Assembly: GCF_002285795.1 (NCBI RefSeq) | Contig: NZ_CP022961.1 | Location: forward strand, 1,054,001 to 1,118,000 | DNA length: 64,000 nt | DNA from: Plantactinospora sp. KBS50 | GTDB lineage: Bacteria; Actinomycetota; Actinomycetes; Mycobacteriales; Micromonosporaceae | Reading direction: 5' to 3' | In this document: piece after piece, positions 33,590-44,571 of the stretch | Numbering within the stretch: the first letter of the stretch is position 1 | Layout of the letters: each line of letters starts with the position of its first letter | Notes under the pieces: model-generated | Database searches by the model: none | Seen by the model: the letters and a program-made list of their open reading frames with translations, nothing else | Told to the model about the DNA's origin: nothing | Translations under genes and position numbers: made by a program

Positions 33590-36237
33590 GCCTGGTCCCG
33601 ACGGACCGCCGGGATCCGCAGGTGGGCCACCACCCGGCCCTGCGCTGGGCCGGGCTGACCGAGCTGTCCCGGCGTTCGCTCGTGCTCACCGCCGTCCTGC
33701 TCGCCGCCGCCCTCGGCGCCGTGGCCGTCGGCCTTGCCAGCGACCCCGGGCCGGACGGCGACACCCGGACCGCCGGGCTCCGGCTGGCCGCGGCGGCCGC
33801 CACGGTCGCGCTCGCCCAACTCGCCCGGCTGCGGTTCAAGGTGGCCAGCGGCACCATCAACGTCGCGTGGGGCGAGGCCGCGCTGCTCGTCGCGCTCTAC
33901 CTGGTGCCGGCCGGGCTGGTGCCGCTGGCCGTCTTCGCCGGCTCGGCGGTCGCCTGGACCATGCTGTCGGTGGTCTCCGAGCGCCGCCCCCCGGTCGAGG
34001 TGTTGCGGGTGGCGGCGTCGCTGACCCTGGGCGCCGCGCTCGGCACCGCCGTCACCACCTGGCTGGCCGATCCGGTCGGGCAGTCCCCGACCCCGCGGTC
34101 GGCCCTGGCCATGGCGCTGGGCGCCTCGGTCTACCTGCTGGTCACCGTCGGGCTGGCCTCGATCACCATGGCCGTCCGGCAGGACGTCCCGGTCGGGACG
34201 CTGTTCCTGCCGACCCTGCACGGCAAGCTGCTGATGTTCGTCGGCAACGTCCTGGTGGGTCTCGCGGTGGTGACGATGCTGACCGCGGAACCCCGCTGGC
34301 TGCTGCTGCTCCCGCCGGCCCTGTGGCTGCTGCAACAGACGTACTGCCACCGGCTGCGCGCCGACGACGAGCGGCGGATCTGGCGGACGTTCGCCGACGC
34401 CACCGGTGCGCTCAACCAGCTCGACGAGCGCGGGGTGGCGACCGCCGGGGTGACCGGGGCGTTGGCCCTGTTCGGTGCCGACCGGGTGTCGATCGACGTG
34501 GCCCGGCTGGACGGCCAGTGGCGCCGGTACCACGGCGACGGCACGGGCGAGGTGGCCGACGAGGCGATACCCGCGCAGTCCCGCTCCGATCAGAGCATGT
34601 CCTGGCTGCCGGACCGGCGTGCCCGCGGACCGGGCGGCTGGAGGTTTGCCGAACCGGCCGGCCCCGCCGGGCCGGCTCCGGACACCGACGGCCGGGACCG
34701 GGAGCTGAACCGCTCCCTCACCGTCGGCGCGGTGCACGTCGGCGAGCTGCGGGTACGGTTGCCGGCCGCCGTCGATCCCGGGCTGCGGGACCAGGCGGCG
34801 CTGTCGGCGTTCGCCGACGCGCTGGGCGCCGCGCTGCACGACGCCGCGACCCACCAGGAGCTGCGGGTTCTGGCGGAACGCTCCAGCTACGAGGCCCGGC
34901 ACGACGCCCTGACCGGGCTGTGCAACCGGTCGGCGATGCTGGCCCAGGGCGACGCCCTGCTGCGCGGCCTGCCCCGGGATCATCCGGTGGCGCTGCTGCT
35001 GCTGGACCTGAACCACTTCAAGGAGGTCAACGACACGCTCGGCCACGCGGCCGGCGACGAGCTGCTCCAGATCACCGCCGCCCGGCTGTCCGGGCTGACC
35101 CGGCCCGGCGAACTGCTGGGCCGGCTCGGCGGCGACGAGTTCGCGCTGCTGCTGACCGCCCCGCCGGCCACCGGTCGACCCGGCTCACTGCCGCACGCGA
35201 TCCGCCGGGCCCGGGAGATCGTCGAGACGCTCACCGAGGCGACGGAGGTGGCCGGCGTCCGGATGTCCGTGGAGGCGTCCGTCGGGGTGGTCTCCGCGAC
35301 GGCCGGCTCGGCCGACATGACGGAACTGCTGCGCCGCGCCGACATCGCGATGTACCAGGCGAAGGACGGCGGCGGCAGCGTCGCCTCGTACGACAGCGCC
35401 CGGGACGCGGCCAGCACCGACCAGTTGGCCCTGCTCGCCGAGCTGCGCGAGGCGCTGGACAGCTCCGACCAGCTCGTGCTGGCGTTGCAGCCGGCGGTCG
35501 ACCTGAGCACCGGCGCACCGACCGGGGTGGAGGCGCTCATCCGGTGGAGCCACCCGCGCCGCGGGATGCTCGGGCCGGCCGACTTCGTGCGGGCGGTGGA
35601 GAACAGCGAACTGTTGGGAGCGTTCACCCGGTACGTTCTGGACCGGGCGCTCGGGGTGGCCGCCGAATGGGCCCGGCACGGACTCGACGTACCGATCTCC
35701 ATAAACGTCTCGGCCCGCAGCCTGCTCGACCCGCGGCTGCCGGCGGAGATCGCCGAGTCGCTGCGCCGGCACCGGGTTCCGGCGCACCGGCTGGTACTGG
35801 AGATCACCGAGACCGTGGTGATGAGCGAGCTTGAGGTCATCGACGAGGTGCTGGCCGCGCTGCGGGCGCTCGGCGTGCAGCTCGCGGTCGACGACTTCGG
35901 CACCGGTTTCTCCTCGCTGACCTTCCTGGCCCGGGTCGCCGTGGACGAACTCAAGGTGGACCGTTCGTTCGTGATGCGGATGGCCGACTCCGCCGAGGCG
36001 GCGGCCATCGTGCGGATCACCGTGCACCTGGCCCGGGAACTGGGTCTGCGGGTGGTGGCCGAGGGGGTGGAGACGGCCGACCAGCGGGCCGCGCTGGCGC
36101 AGCTCGGCTGCACCTCCGCCCAGGGGTACCACTTCTTCAAGCCGATGCCGGCCGACAAGATCGTGACCGTGCTGCGGTCGCTGCTGAGTTCGGCCCAGGC
36201 GCGCGTCCTGCCGTTGCGCGCCGACGGCGTCTCCTGA
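33583..36237 (+). CDS. Membrane-bound GGDEF-EAL protein (c-di-GMP synthase/phosphodiesterase)
   Basis: An 884-residue protein. About seven hydrophobic segments (about 33-255) form a sensory membrane domain, then comes a GAF-like region. The GGDEF domain carries RLGGDEFALLL at about 514-524 with all catalytic residues, and the EAL domain begins with GVEALIRWSHP at about 649. Later EAL motifs INVSARSLL, LEITETVV, VDDFGTGFSSL and AEGVE are intact. Both making and degrading cyclic di-GMP are therefore possible. In Streptomyces-like bacteria c-di-GMP governs development. The start is GTG 33583, the last in a chain of tandem start sites, so its translation probably depends on reinitiation. Confidence 0.93.
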   Translation: MTGLVPTDRRDPQVGHHPALRWAGLTELSRRSLVLTAVLLAAALGAVAVGLASDPGPDGDTRTAGLRLAAAAATVALAQLARLRFKVASGTINVAWGEAALLVALYLVPAGLVPLAVFAGSAVAWTMLSVVSERRPPVEVLRVAASLTLGAALGTAVTTWLADPVGQSPTPRSALAMALGASVYLLVTVGLASITMAVRQDVPVGTLFLPTLHGKLLMFVGNVLVGLAVVTMLTAEPRWLLLLPPALWLLQQTYCHRLRADDERRIWRTFADATGALNQLDERGVATAGVTGALALFGADRVSIDVARLDGQWRRYHGDGTGEVADEAIPAQSRSDQSMSWLPDRRARGPGGWRFAEPAGPAGPAPDTDGRDRELNRSLTVGAVHVGELRVRLPAAVDPGLRDQAALSAFADALGAALHDAATHQELRVLAERSSYEARHDALTGLCNRSAMLAQGDALLRGLPRDHPVALLLLDLNHFKEVNDTLGHAAGDELLQITAARLSGLTRPGELLGRLGGDEFALLLTAPPATGRPGSLPHAIRRAREIVETLTEATEVAGVRMSVEASVGVVSATAGSADMTELLRRADIAMYQAKDGGGSVASYDSARDAASTDQLALLAELREALDSSDQLVLALQPAVDLSTGAPTGVEALIRWSHPRRGMLGPADFVRAVENSELLGAFTRYVLDRALGVAAEWARHGLDVPISINVSARSLLDPRLPAEIAESLRRHRVPAHRLVLEITETVVMSELEVIDEVLAALRALGVQLAVDDFGTGFSSLTFLARVAVDELKVDRSFVMRMADSAEAAAIVRITVHLARELGLRVVAEGVETADQRAALAQLGCTSAQGYHFFKPMPADKIVTVLRSLLSSAQARVLPLRADGVS

Positions 36238-36250
36238 CCTCCCGGCGGCC

Positions 36251-36312
36251 GTGACCGCCGCCGCAACGCCCGCTGGCGGTCGTGATCGCCGCCGCAACGC
36301 CCGCTGGCGGCC
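36251..36312 (+). repeat. 31-bp direct repeat, two copies
   Basis: GTGACCGCCGCCGCAACGCC (36251 on) continuing CGCTGGCGG is repeated at 36282 with a single C to T change. It lies in the gap before the LuxR-type gene. The purpose is unknown. Confidence 0.6.
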
Positions 36313-36340
36313 GGCTTGGCGCACAGCGGCGCAGGTGCGC

Positions 36341-36346
36341 GATGAT
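36341..36346 (+). promoter_or_regulatory. -10 hexamer of a leaderless promoter (LuxR-type gene)
   Basis: GATGAT ends 6 nt before ATG 36353, and no Shine-Dalgarno sequence precedes the start. Confidence 0.4.
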
Positions 36347-36352
36347 CCCGGC

Positions 36353-38929
36353 ATGACGATGGTCGGGCGGGCGCGGGAGTTCGCTGACGTCCTTGACGCG
36401 GTGCGGGATCCACGGACGGATGTGGTGCTGGTCGTCGGCGCGGCCGGGGTGGGAAAGACGCGGCTGCTCGACGCCGTGGCCGCGGCGCTTCCCGCCGTTC
36501 GTGCCTGGGGCACGCGGGGGCTGTCGCACGTCCCGCTGGCGGCCCTGTCGCATCTGGTCGAACCGGCGACGACGTCGCTGGCCCGGATGGTCGCGCAGGT
36601 GCTCCGCGCGGTCCCGGCCGCGGCGGTGCTCGCGGTCGACGACCTGGACGGGTGCGACGAGGTTTCGCTTGCCGTCGCGGTGCGGGTCGCCCGCGACGGC
36701 GGGCGCACGCTGGTCGGCACGGTCCGCACCGTCGACGGTCGGGTGCCGCCCGCCGTGGCCGAACTCGCGGCGTCGCCGAACACCGTCGTCCTGCCCGTCG
36801 CGCCGTTCGACCGCAGGGCGACGGAGGAACTCGTCGACCTGCTGCTCGGCGGCCCCGTGGACGCCGGGGTGGTCGACGAGGTGTGGCGCCGTACCAGCGG
36901 GAACGCGCTGTTCATCACCCAGTTGCTCGACGGCGCACGCCGCTGCGGCGCGGTACGCCGCTCGGCGGCCGGCTGGCACGCCGTCGGTCCGCTGCCGGTC
37001 CCGACCGGGTTGCGCAGCCTGCTGCCGGCGCGCCTCTCGGGCCTGCCCGTCGAGGCCGTCGAGGCCGCCCGGTTCCTGGCCGCCACCGGGCGGGCGACAG
37101 ACGGCGAGGTCGAGCAGGCCGGGCACCTCGCCGGGGCCGAGCAACTGGTCGCGCACGGGATCGCCGTCTGGACGGCCGAGACCGTGCGGTTCGTCCATCC
37201 GCTGTTCGCCGAGGTGCTGTGGGACGGGCTGTCGCCCGGCCGGCGGCGGGCGGTGCTCCGCGAGCACCTCGCGGTCACCCGGCGGCTCGCGCCGCACGAC
37301 GACGTGCGGTGCACCGTGCTGAGCCTGGACGCCGGCGAGGCCGTGGCGCCGGGGCGGCTGCTGGACGCGGCGCGGGTCGCGGCCGCGGGCGGCGCGACCG
37401 AGGTCGCGGTGCGGCTGGCCCGGGCGTGCCTCGACCGGGTGCCCGACGGTCGCGCCGCCCACCCGGAGGTTGCCGCCGGCGCCGCCCTCGTCCTGGCGGT
37501 CACCCTCTGGGAGACCGGGCGCACCGGGGAGGCGGTGACCGTCCTGCGCGACGCGCTGGCGGCCACCCCGCCCGGCCCGGACGCGGCCCTGCTCGCCGTG
37601 ACCCTGCACAAGGTGATCCTCTGGGGCCGCTACGACCTGCCCGCCGCCCGGGAGGTGCTACGCCAGCAGTCCGCGAGGTACGGCGCCGGGGCGCCGGTCG
37701 GGGTCCTGTTCGCGGTCGCCGAGGCCGACGCCCTGGCGTACGCGGGGCTGCCGGACGAGGCGCTGGCCATTGCGGCCGTCATCGGGGACGGCGCCGGACT
37801 GCCGCTGCCGGTACGGACCATGCTGGCCACGAGCCGCAGCAACGCCCTGGCCCATGTTGGACGGACCGGCGAGGCGGTCGCCGTCGTGGAGGAACTGCTC
37901 GGCCAGATCGCGGACGCCGGGCCGGAGGCGGACGCCGGGACGCGCGACAAGCTGCTCGTCTACGCGAGCCACGCCCTGCGCGAGCACGGCCGGCTGGCCG
38001 ACGCGGCCCGCACGGCCGAGCGCGCCCACGACGGCGCGCTGGCCGACGGCGTCGTCTTCGAACGCGCCTGGGCCGCCCTCTGCGTGGCCGCGGCCCGGCT
38101 TCAGTCCGGGCATCTGGACGAGGCGGCGCTCTGGGCGCGGCGCAGCCTCGTGACGGCGACGGCCGCCGGGATGACCGACTGCACCCGGGTCTGCCTCAGC
38201 GTGCTGACCGTGGCGTACGGCTCACGCGGCCTGCCCGCGGATCCGGCGTGGGTGGCGCACCTGCAATCACCCGAGGCGGGCCTGGGGTTCCTGCGGCACA
38301 CCGTCCCGATCGCCCTCGGCTGGGCGGCGCGGGCCGCGGGCCAGCACGCCGTGGCCCGCGACCTGCTGCGGCAGGGCCAGGACACGGCCGCGCGGGAACG
38401 GGCGGTGGCGGCCGAGTCGTGGATTCTCCACGAACGCCTCCGGATGCACGACGGTGCCGGGGTACGCGCCCGGCTGGCCGCGCTCGCCGTGCGGTCCCCG
38501 ATCGGCTCGGCACGCCTGACCCTGGCCGGCGGGCTGGAACGGGCCGACCCCGGGATCCTGCTGGAGGCCGCGGCGGCCTTCGAGGCGGTCGGTTCGGCCC
38601 TGTACGCGGCGGAGGCCGCGGCAGCGGCGTCCCGGTGCGCGTCGGGCCGGGCCGCCGCTGCGGCCCGGCGACGGGCCGACGAACTCGCACACGAGGTGGG
38701 TGACCCGGCCACTCCACTGCTGGCCGGGTCACCCGCGTCCACCGACCCGCTGACCGCCCGGGAGCGCCTCGTCGCCGAACTCGCGGCGGCCGGGGCGAAC
38801 AACGCCGAGATCGCCAGGCGGCTGGTCCTGTCGGTGCGGACGGTGGAGAACCACCTGTCCCGCGCCTATGCGAAGCTCGGGATCACCTCGCGGAGCGACC
38901 TCGCCCGGTCCGGGATCGGGATCGGGTAG
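36353..38929 (+). CDS. LuxR family regulator with N-terminal AAA/NTPase domain (MalT/LAL type)
   Basis: An 858-residue regulator. An N-terminal NTPase has Walker A GAAGVGKT (29-36) and Walker B AVLAVDDLDG (about 92-101). A winged-helix and TPR-like helical middle (about 220-760) follows, and a C-terminal LuxR HTH ends the protein (about 793-855: LTARERLVAELAAAGANNAEIARRLVLSVRTVENHLSRAYAKLGI). LAL regulators bind ATP and an inducer, oligomerise and activate nearby operons, often antibiotic clusters, but no such cluster is in the window. The start is ATG 36353. Its 3' end overlaps the convergent secreted-protein gene by 64 nt because that gene is frameshifted. Confidence 0.92.
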   Translation: MTMVGRAREFADVLDAVRDPRTDVVLVVGAAGVGKTRLLDAVAAALPAVRAWGTRGLSHVPLAALSHLVEPATTSLARMVAQVLRAVPAAAVLAVDDLDGCDEVSLAVAVRVARDGGRTLVGTVRTVDGRVPPAVAELAASPNTVVLPVAPFDRRATEELVDLLLGGPVDAGVVDEVWRRTSGNALFITQLLDGARRCGAVRRSAAGWHAVGPLPVPTGLRSLLPARLSGLPVEAVEAARFLAATGRATDGEVEQAGHLAGAEQLVAHGIAVWTAETVRFVHPLFAEVLWDGLSPGRRRAVLREHLAVTRRLAPHDDVRCTVLSLDAGEAVAPGRLLDAARVAAAGGATEVAVRLARACLDRVPDGRAAHPEVAAGAALVLAVTLWETGRTGEAVTVLRDALAATPPGPDAALLAVTLHKVILWGRYDLPAAREVLRQQSARYGAGAPVGVLFAVAEADALAYAGLPDEALAIAAVIGDGAGLPLPVRTMLATSRSNALAHVGRTGEAVAVVEELLGQIADAGPEADAGTRDKLLVYASHALREHGRLADAARTAERAHDGALADGVVFERAWAALCVAAARLQSGHLDEAALWARRSLVTATAAGMTDCTRVCLSVLTVAYGSRGLPADPAWVAHLQSPEAGLGFLRHTVPIALGWAARAAGQHAVARDLLRQGQDTAARERAVAAESWILHERLRMHDGAGVRARLAALAVRSPIGSARLTLAGGLERADPGILLEAAAAFEAVGSALYAAEAAAAASRCASGRAAAAARRRADELAHEVGDPATPLLAGSPASTDPLTARERLVAELAAAGANNAEIARRLVLSVRTVENHLSRAYAKLGITSRSDLARSGIGIG

Positions 38930-40398
38930 CGCACCTCAGCACGAACCGCCACCGGCGGAGCAGCCGCCGCCGGGTGCCCGCCGCCGGGTGCCGCGTCCCG
39001 CGGGCTGGGCAGGTCGGGGCGGGTCTCAGGGCCGGCGGTGTTCCAGCCGGTCCCGACGACGATCGCCCCGACGGGGGTGTCGAGGTTGTCGCCCGAGAAC
39101 AGGGACACCAGATCCCGTCGGTGCAGGACCGCGTTCACGTCGTCGTCGGTCAGCACGCCGATCACGTCCGGCGCGTCCTGCACCGGGGTGACCGTGACGC
39201 CCTTCATGGTGAACAGCTTGTCCAGCGCGGCGGCCGCCTCCCGGTGCGAGAGCCAGGCCGTGCCGGGCAGCGCCAGGCTGGTGGGCTCGTCACCGGTGGT
39301 CATCCCGTCGGTGCAGTTCTCGCCGTTGGCGTCGCATTTCTGGGTCGTGGTGGCGGAGTTCTGGTTGCCCTGCGCGTCGGTCGACTTCTCCGTGTGACTC
39401 TTCGCCGTACCGGTGACCTTGCCGTTCTCGTCCTGCTGCTGCTCGGTGGTGTCCTTGTTGATCGTCGTGCCGCCCTGCTCGTTCTTCTCGTGGGTGGTGT
39501 GCGTCTCCTTGACGACGTTCCCGTCCTTGTCGCGCTGCGTCCGGTCGGTGTGGTACTTGCCGTTCAGGTCGTAGTACGCCTCGTCGGTGGACGATCCGAC
39601 CGTGTTCAGGTCCGCGTCGTAGTACTCCGTCCTGCTGCTCGACGTGCAGATGACGTCGCACCCCGGCGTGCCCTCCCGGGTCACCGACGAGGAGCCGTCG
39701 CCGTACTCGGTGTACGTCGTTCCGTGGTCGGTGGTCGTGTTCGACACCCCGCCGTGGCTTGCGCCCCACCACGCGGTCACCCCGTCGTACGCGCCGTACC
39801 AGCTGCCGTCGAACCGGCCGAGGTCGATCCCCATGTCCCTGCCGGAGCCGCCGCCGGCGGACAGGCCGAAGGACAGGCCGGTCAGCCAGGGCGCCTCGAT
39901 GCCGAGGCCCTTGAGCAGCCCGTCGTCGATCCCGGCAAGCGCGAGGCTGTCCCGGCGGGTGGGAATCCCGAAGACCTCCGACGGGAGGCCCGACCCGCCG
40001 CTGGCGTACCACCTGTCTTCGAGGCCCTTGACGAACTCCTCCGGGAAGAGGGCCCACGTGCCGTAGCCGAACTCGTAGGTGGGCAGCCTGCCGCCGATGG
40101 TCGCCTCCAGAAGGAGCGCCATCGGCGGGGTGCTCGCCCGGTCGAGCGGGTCCGAGCCGAGGGCGATCTCGTCGGCGTCGGCCGTGCCGTCGCCGTCGGA
40201 GTCCACGACCGACAACGCGAGATAGCAGGCGGACAGGTCGCACATCCGCAGATCGGACAGCGTGCCGCCGTGCCGCCCGTCCTCGGCGCTGGCCGGCGAC
40301 GCGAGGACGGTGGGGAGCAGAAGGGCGCCGAGGGTCAGGCCCGCCAGCGCGAACCGGAACCGGGTACCGGTTCCGGGGAGGAATCGAGAGCACATCAT
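38866..40398 (-). CDS. Secreted protein with calcium-binding-type repeat; C-terminus frameshifted
   Basis: A 510-residue predicted exported protein. The signal peptide ends near LPTVLASPASA-ED. DSDGDGTADADEIALGSDPLD (about 65-85) is a thrombospondin type 3-like calcium motif. The middle (about 225-370) is rich in Thr, Asp, Gly and Tyr with RHS-like spacing (YYDADLNTVGSS, YYDLNGKYHTDRTQRDKDGNVVKETHTTHEKN). A 14-bp tandem duplication (38964-38991) shifts the frame, so the protein loses a C-terminus reading GGGCSAGGGSC and gains about 40 residues antisense to the LuxR gene. The start is ATG 40398, with TACTTT 7 nt upstream (leaderless). Function unknown. Confidence 0.75.
   Translation of the reverse strand: MMCSRFLPGTGTRFRFALAGLTLGALLLPTVLASPASAEDGRHGGTLSDLRMCDLSACYLALSVVDSDGDGTADADEIALGSDPLDRASTPPMALLLEATIGGRLPTYEFGYGTWALFPEEFVKGLEDRWYASGGSGLPSEVFGIPTRRDSLALAGIDDGLLKGLGIEAPWLTGLSFGLSAGGGSGRDMGIDLGRFDGSWYGAYDGVTAWWGASHGGVSNTTTDHGTTYTEYGDGSSSVTREGTPGCDVICTSSSRTEYYDADLNTVGSSTDEAYYDLNGKYHTDRTQRDKDGNVVKETHTTHEKNEQGGTTINKDTTEQQQDENGKVTGTAKSHTEKSTDAQGNQNSATTTQKCDANGENCTDGMTTGDEPTSLALPGTAWLSHREAAAALDKLFTMKGVTVTPVQDAPDVIGVLTDDDVNAVLHRRDLVSLFSGDNLDTPVGAIVVGTGWNTAGPETRPDLPSPRDAAPGGGHPAAAAPPVAVRAEVRYPIPIPDRARSLREVIPSFA
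38964..38991. repeat. 14-bp perfect tandem duplication causing a frameshift
   Basis: CCGCCGCCGGGTGC occurs twice without a gap (38964-38977 and 38978-38991). Removing one copy restores a minus-strand frame ending GGGCSAGGGSC at a TGA at 38938-38936, just clear of the LuxR-type gene stop. Confidence 0.85.
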
Positions 40399-40405
40399 GG
40401 CGGCG

Positions 40406-40411
40406 AAAGTA
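40406..40411 (-). promoter_or_regulatory. -10 hexamer of a leaderless promoter (secreted protein gene)
   Basis: TACTTT on the minus strand ends 7 nt before ATG 40398. No Shine-Dalgarno is present. Confidence 0.45.
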
Positions 40412-40569
40412 GACACCGGCAGGCCCGCTGTCCTGAGTGGTGCGTACTCAAAAAACCCTGTCGCGTCCGGCCCGGTGCTTGATCATCCGCGGCCCGGGTC
40501 CGGACGCTGGTGGTTGGCGGTATGGCCGGCGCGGACCCGGGGGCCCGGCGGTTGTGAGAGGGTTGGCCC

Positions 40570-42597
<2,028 letters not shown>

Positions 42598-42637
42598 GGC
42601 GGGTCCGGCCGCTCGGCCCTGCGGCGGGACCGGCGGT

Positions 42638-43756
42638 TCAGTCGGGCGGCGGGACCTCGTCCACCGGGTACGCCCGGGTCTCGGTGGCCTTCACGGCCGC
42701 CCAGACCGGCTGCCCGGGTTCGAGCCGCAGCGCGGCGGCGGCCGCGGCCGTGACGTCCGCGGCCACCGGCACCGGGCCGGCCAGTTCGACCCGCAGGTTG
42801 TCGCCGTGCCGCTGGATGCCGCCGACCGTGGCCGCCCAGGTGTTGCGCGGGCTGCCCGTCGGGCGGTGCGGGTGCAGCGCGACCGCGCTGGGCGGGAAGG
42901 CCACGAACGCCGGGCCGTCCAGCCGGTCGGTGCTGGTCAGCACGAGGCCGCCGGGCACCGTCACCTCGTGCCCCCGGGCCGTACCGCGGTAGAGGTTGAG
43001 CCCCACCAGCCGGGCCACGTAGTCGGTGCGCGGCCGGGCGGTCACGGTGGCCGCGTCGGCGTCCTGGACGACCCGGCCCTCCTCGATGATCACCAGCCGG
43101 TCGGCGAGCACCAGCGCGTCCAGCGGGTCGTGGGTGACCAGCAGCGCCGCGCCCGGGTGTCCGGCCAGGTGCCGGTGCAGTTGCGCCCGGGTGGTCAACC
43201 GGGTGCGGGCGTCCAGCGCGGCCAGCGGCTCGTCCAGCAGCAGCAGCGCCGGGTCGGTGGCCAGCGCCCGGGCCAGCGCGACCCGCTGCGCCTGGCCGCC
43301 GGAGAGCTGGCCGGGCCGGCGCCGCGCCTGCTCGGCCAGGCCGACCCGGTCCAGCCACCGCGCCGCGTGCCCGCGTGCCCGGCGCCGGTCCATCCCGTGC
43401 CGGCGGGGTCCGAAGGCGACGTTGTCCAGCGCCGTGAGGTGCGGGAACAGCAGGTAGTCCTGGAAGACCACGCCGACCCGGCGGCGTTCGGGCGGCACCC
43501 ACACCCGCTCGTCCGGCCGGTCCAGGTCGGCGCCGGCCAGCCGGATGTGCCCGGCCGCCAGCCGGGTCAGCCCGGCCAGCGCCCGCAGCGCGGTCGTCTT
43601 GCCGGCGCCGTTCGGCCCGAGCAGCGCCACGACCTCGCCGGTCCGCACGGTGAGCCGGATGTCCAGCTCGAAGCTGCCGCGCCGGACCGTGAGGTCCGCG
43701 TCCAGCAGCGGGTCCCCGGCGGCGACCGCGGGAGGTCCGGGTTGGTCGCCGGTCAT
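42638..43756 (-). CDS. modC: Molybdate ABC transporter ATP-binding protein
   Basis: A 372-residue ABC ATPase. Walker A is LLGPNGAGKTT, the signature is LSGGQAQRVALARAL, Walker B is ALLLLDEPLAALD, and the switch histidine is in LLVTHDPLDA. The C-terminal part (from about 300) contains a TOBE/MOP-like molybdate-binding domain ending VWAAVKATETRAYPVDE. The start is ATG 43756, inside the modB stop (ATGA). With modA and modB it imports molybdate for molybdenum cofactor enzymes; tungstate cannot be excluded. Confidence 0.92.
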   Translation of the reverse strand: MTGDQPGPPAVAAGDPLLDADLTVRRGSFELDIRLTVRTGEVVALLGPNGAGKTTALRALAGLTRLAAGHIRLAGADLDRPDERVWVPPERRRVGVVFQDYLLFPHLTALDNVAFGPRRHGMDRRRARGHAARWLDRVGLAEQARRRPGQLSGGQAQRVALARALATDPALLLLDEPLAALDARTRLTTRAQLHRHLAGHPGAALLVTHDPLDALVLADRLVIIEEGRVVQDADAATVTARPRTDYVARLVGLNLYRGTARGHEVTVPGGLVLTSTDRLDGPAFVAFPPSAVALHPHRPTGSPRNTWAATVGGIQRHGDNLRVELAGPVPVAADVTAAAAAALRLEPGQPVWAAVKATETRAYPVDEVPPPD

Positions 43757-44568
43757 GGGCTGGTGATCCAGCGGTCCCGCAGCCCGGCCAGGATGGCGAC
43801 CGACACCACCAGCAGCAGCAGGCTCAACACGACGGCGGCCTGCACGTCGGTCTCCAGCGCCAGGTAGACGGCCAACGGCATGGTCTGGGTGCGGCCCGGG
43901 AAGTTGCCGGCGAAGGTGATGGTGGCGCCGAACTCGCCGAGCGCCCGCGCCCAGCACAGCACCGCGCCGGCCGTGATGCCCGGGGCGACGAGGGGCAGCG
44001 TGACCCGGACGAACGTGGACCAGCGGCCGGAGCCCAGCGTGGCGGCGGCCTCCTCGTACCGCACATCGGCGCCGCGCAGCGCGCCCTCCACGGCGATGAC
44101 CAGGAACGGCATCGCCACGAACGCCTCGGCGAGCACCACGCCGGAGGTGCTGAACGGCAGCGTCACCCCGAAGGTGCTGTCCAGCCAACTGCCCACCAGG
44201 CCGCGCCGGCCGAAGACCAGCAGCAGCGCCACGCCGCCCACCACGGGCGGCAGCACCAGCGGCACGGTCACCAGCGCCCGGACCAGCCGCCGCCCCGGGA
44301 ACTCGACCCGGGCGAGCAGCCAGGCCAGCGGTACGCCGAGGACGAGGCAGAGCAGCGTGGCCAGGCTGGCGGTCAGCAGCGACAGCCGCAGCGCGCCCAG
44401 CACGCCGGGCTGGGCCAGCCGGTCCGGCAGGGTGGTCCACGGGGCGCGCAGCAGCAGCCCGGCCAGCGGCAGCACCAGGAACGCCAACCCGAGCAGCCCG
44501 GGCACCAGCAGGGCGAGCGGGGGAAGCCCGCGGCGGGTCTCGGCGGTACGCCGTCCCGTACCCGCCAT
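43753..44568 (-). CDS. modB: Molybdate ABC transporter permease
   Basis: A 271-residue permease with about six transmembrane helices and the binding-protein-dependent transport signature EEAAATLGSGRWSTFVRVTLPLVAPGITAGAVLCWARALGEFGAT, where E-A-A-x-T-L-G contacts the ATPase. It lies between modA (3 nt upstream) and modC (ATGA overlap). Confidence 0.93.
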   Translation of the reverse strand: MAGTGRRTAETRRGLPPLALLVPGLLGLAFLVLPLAGLLLRAPWTTLPDRLAQPGVLGALRLSLLTASLATLLCLVLGVPLAWLLARVEFPGRRLVRALVTVPLVLPPVVGGVALLLVFGRRGLVGSWLDSTFGVTLPFSTSGVVLAEAFVAMPFLVIAVEGALRGADVRYEEAAATLGSGRWSTFVRVTLPLVAPGITAGAVLCWARALGEFGATITFAGNFPGRTQTMPLAVYLALETDVQAAVVLSLLLLVVSVAILAGLRDRWITSP

Positions 44569-44571
44569 CGG

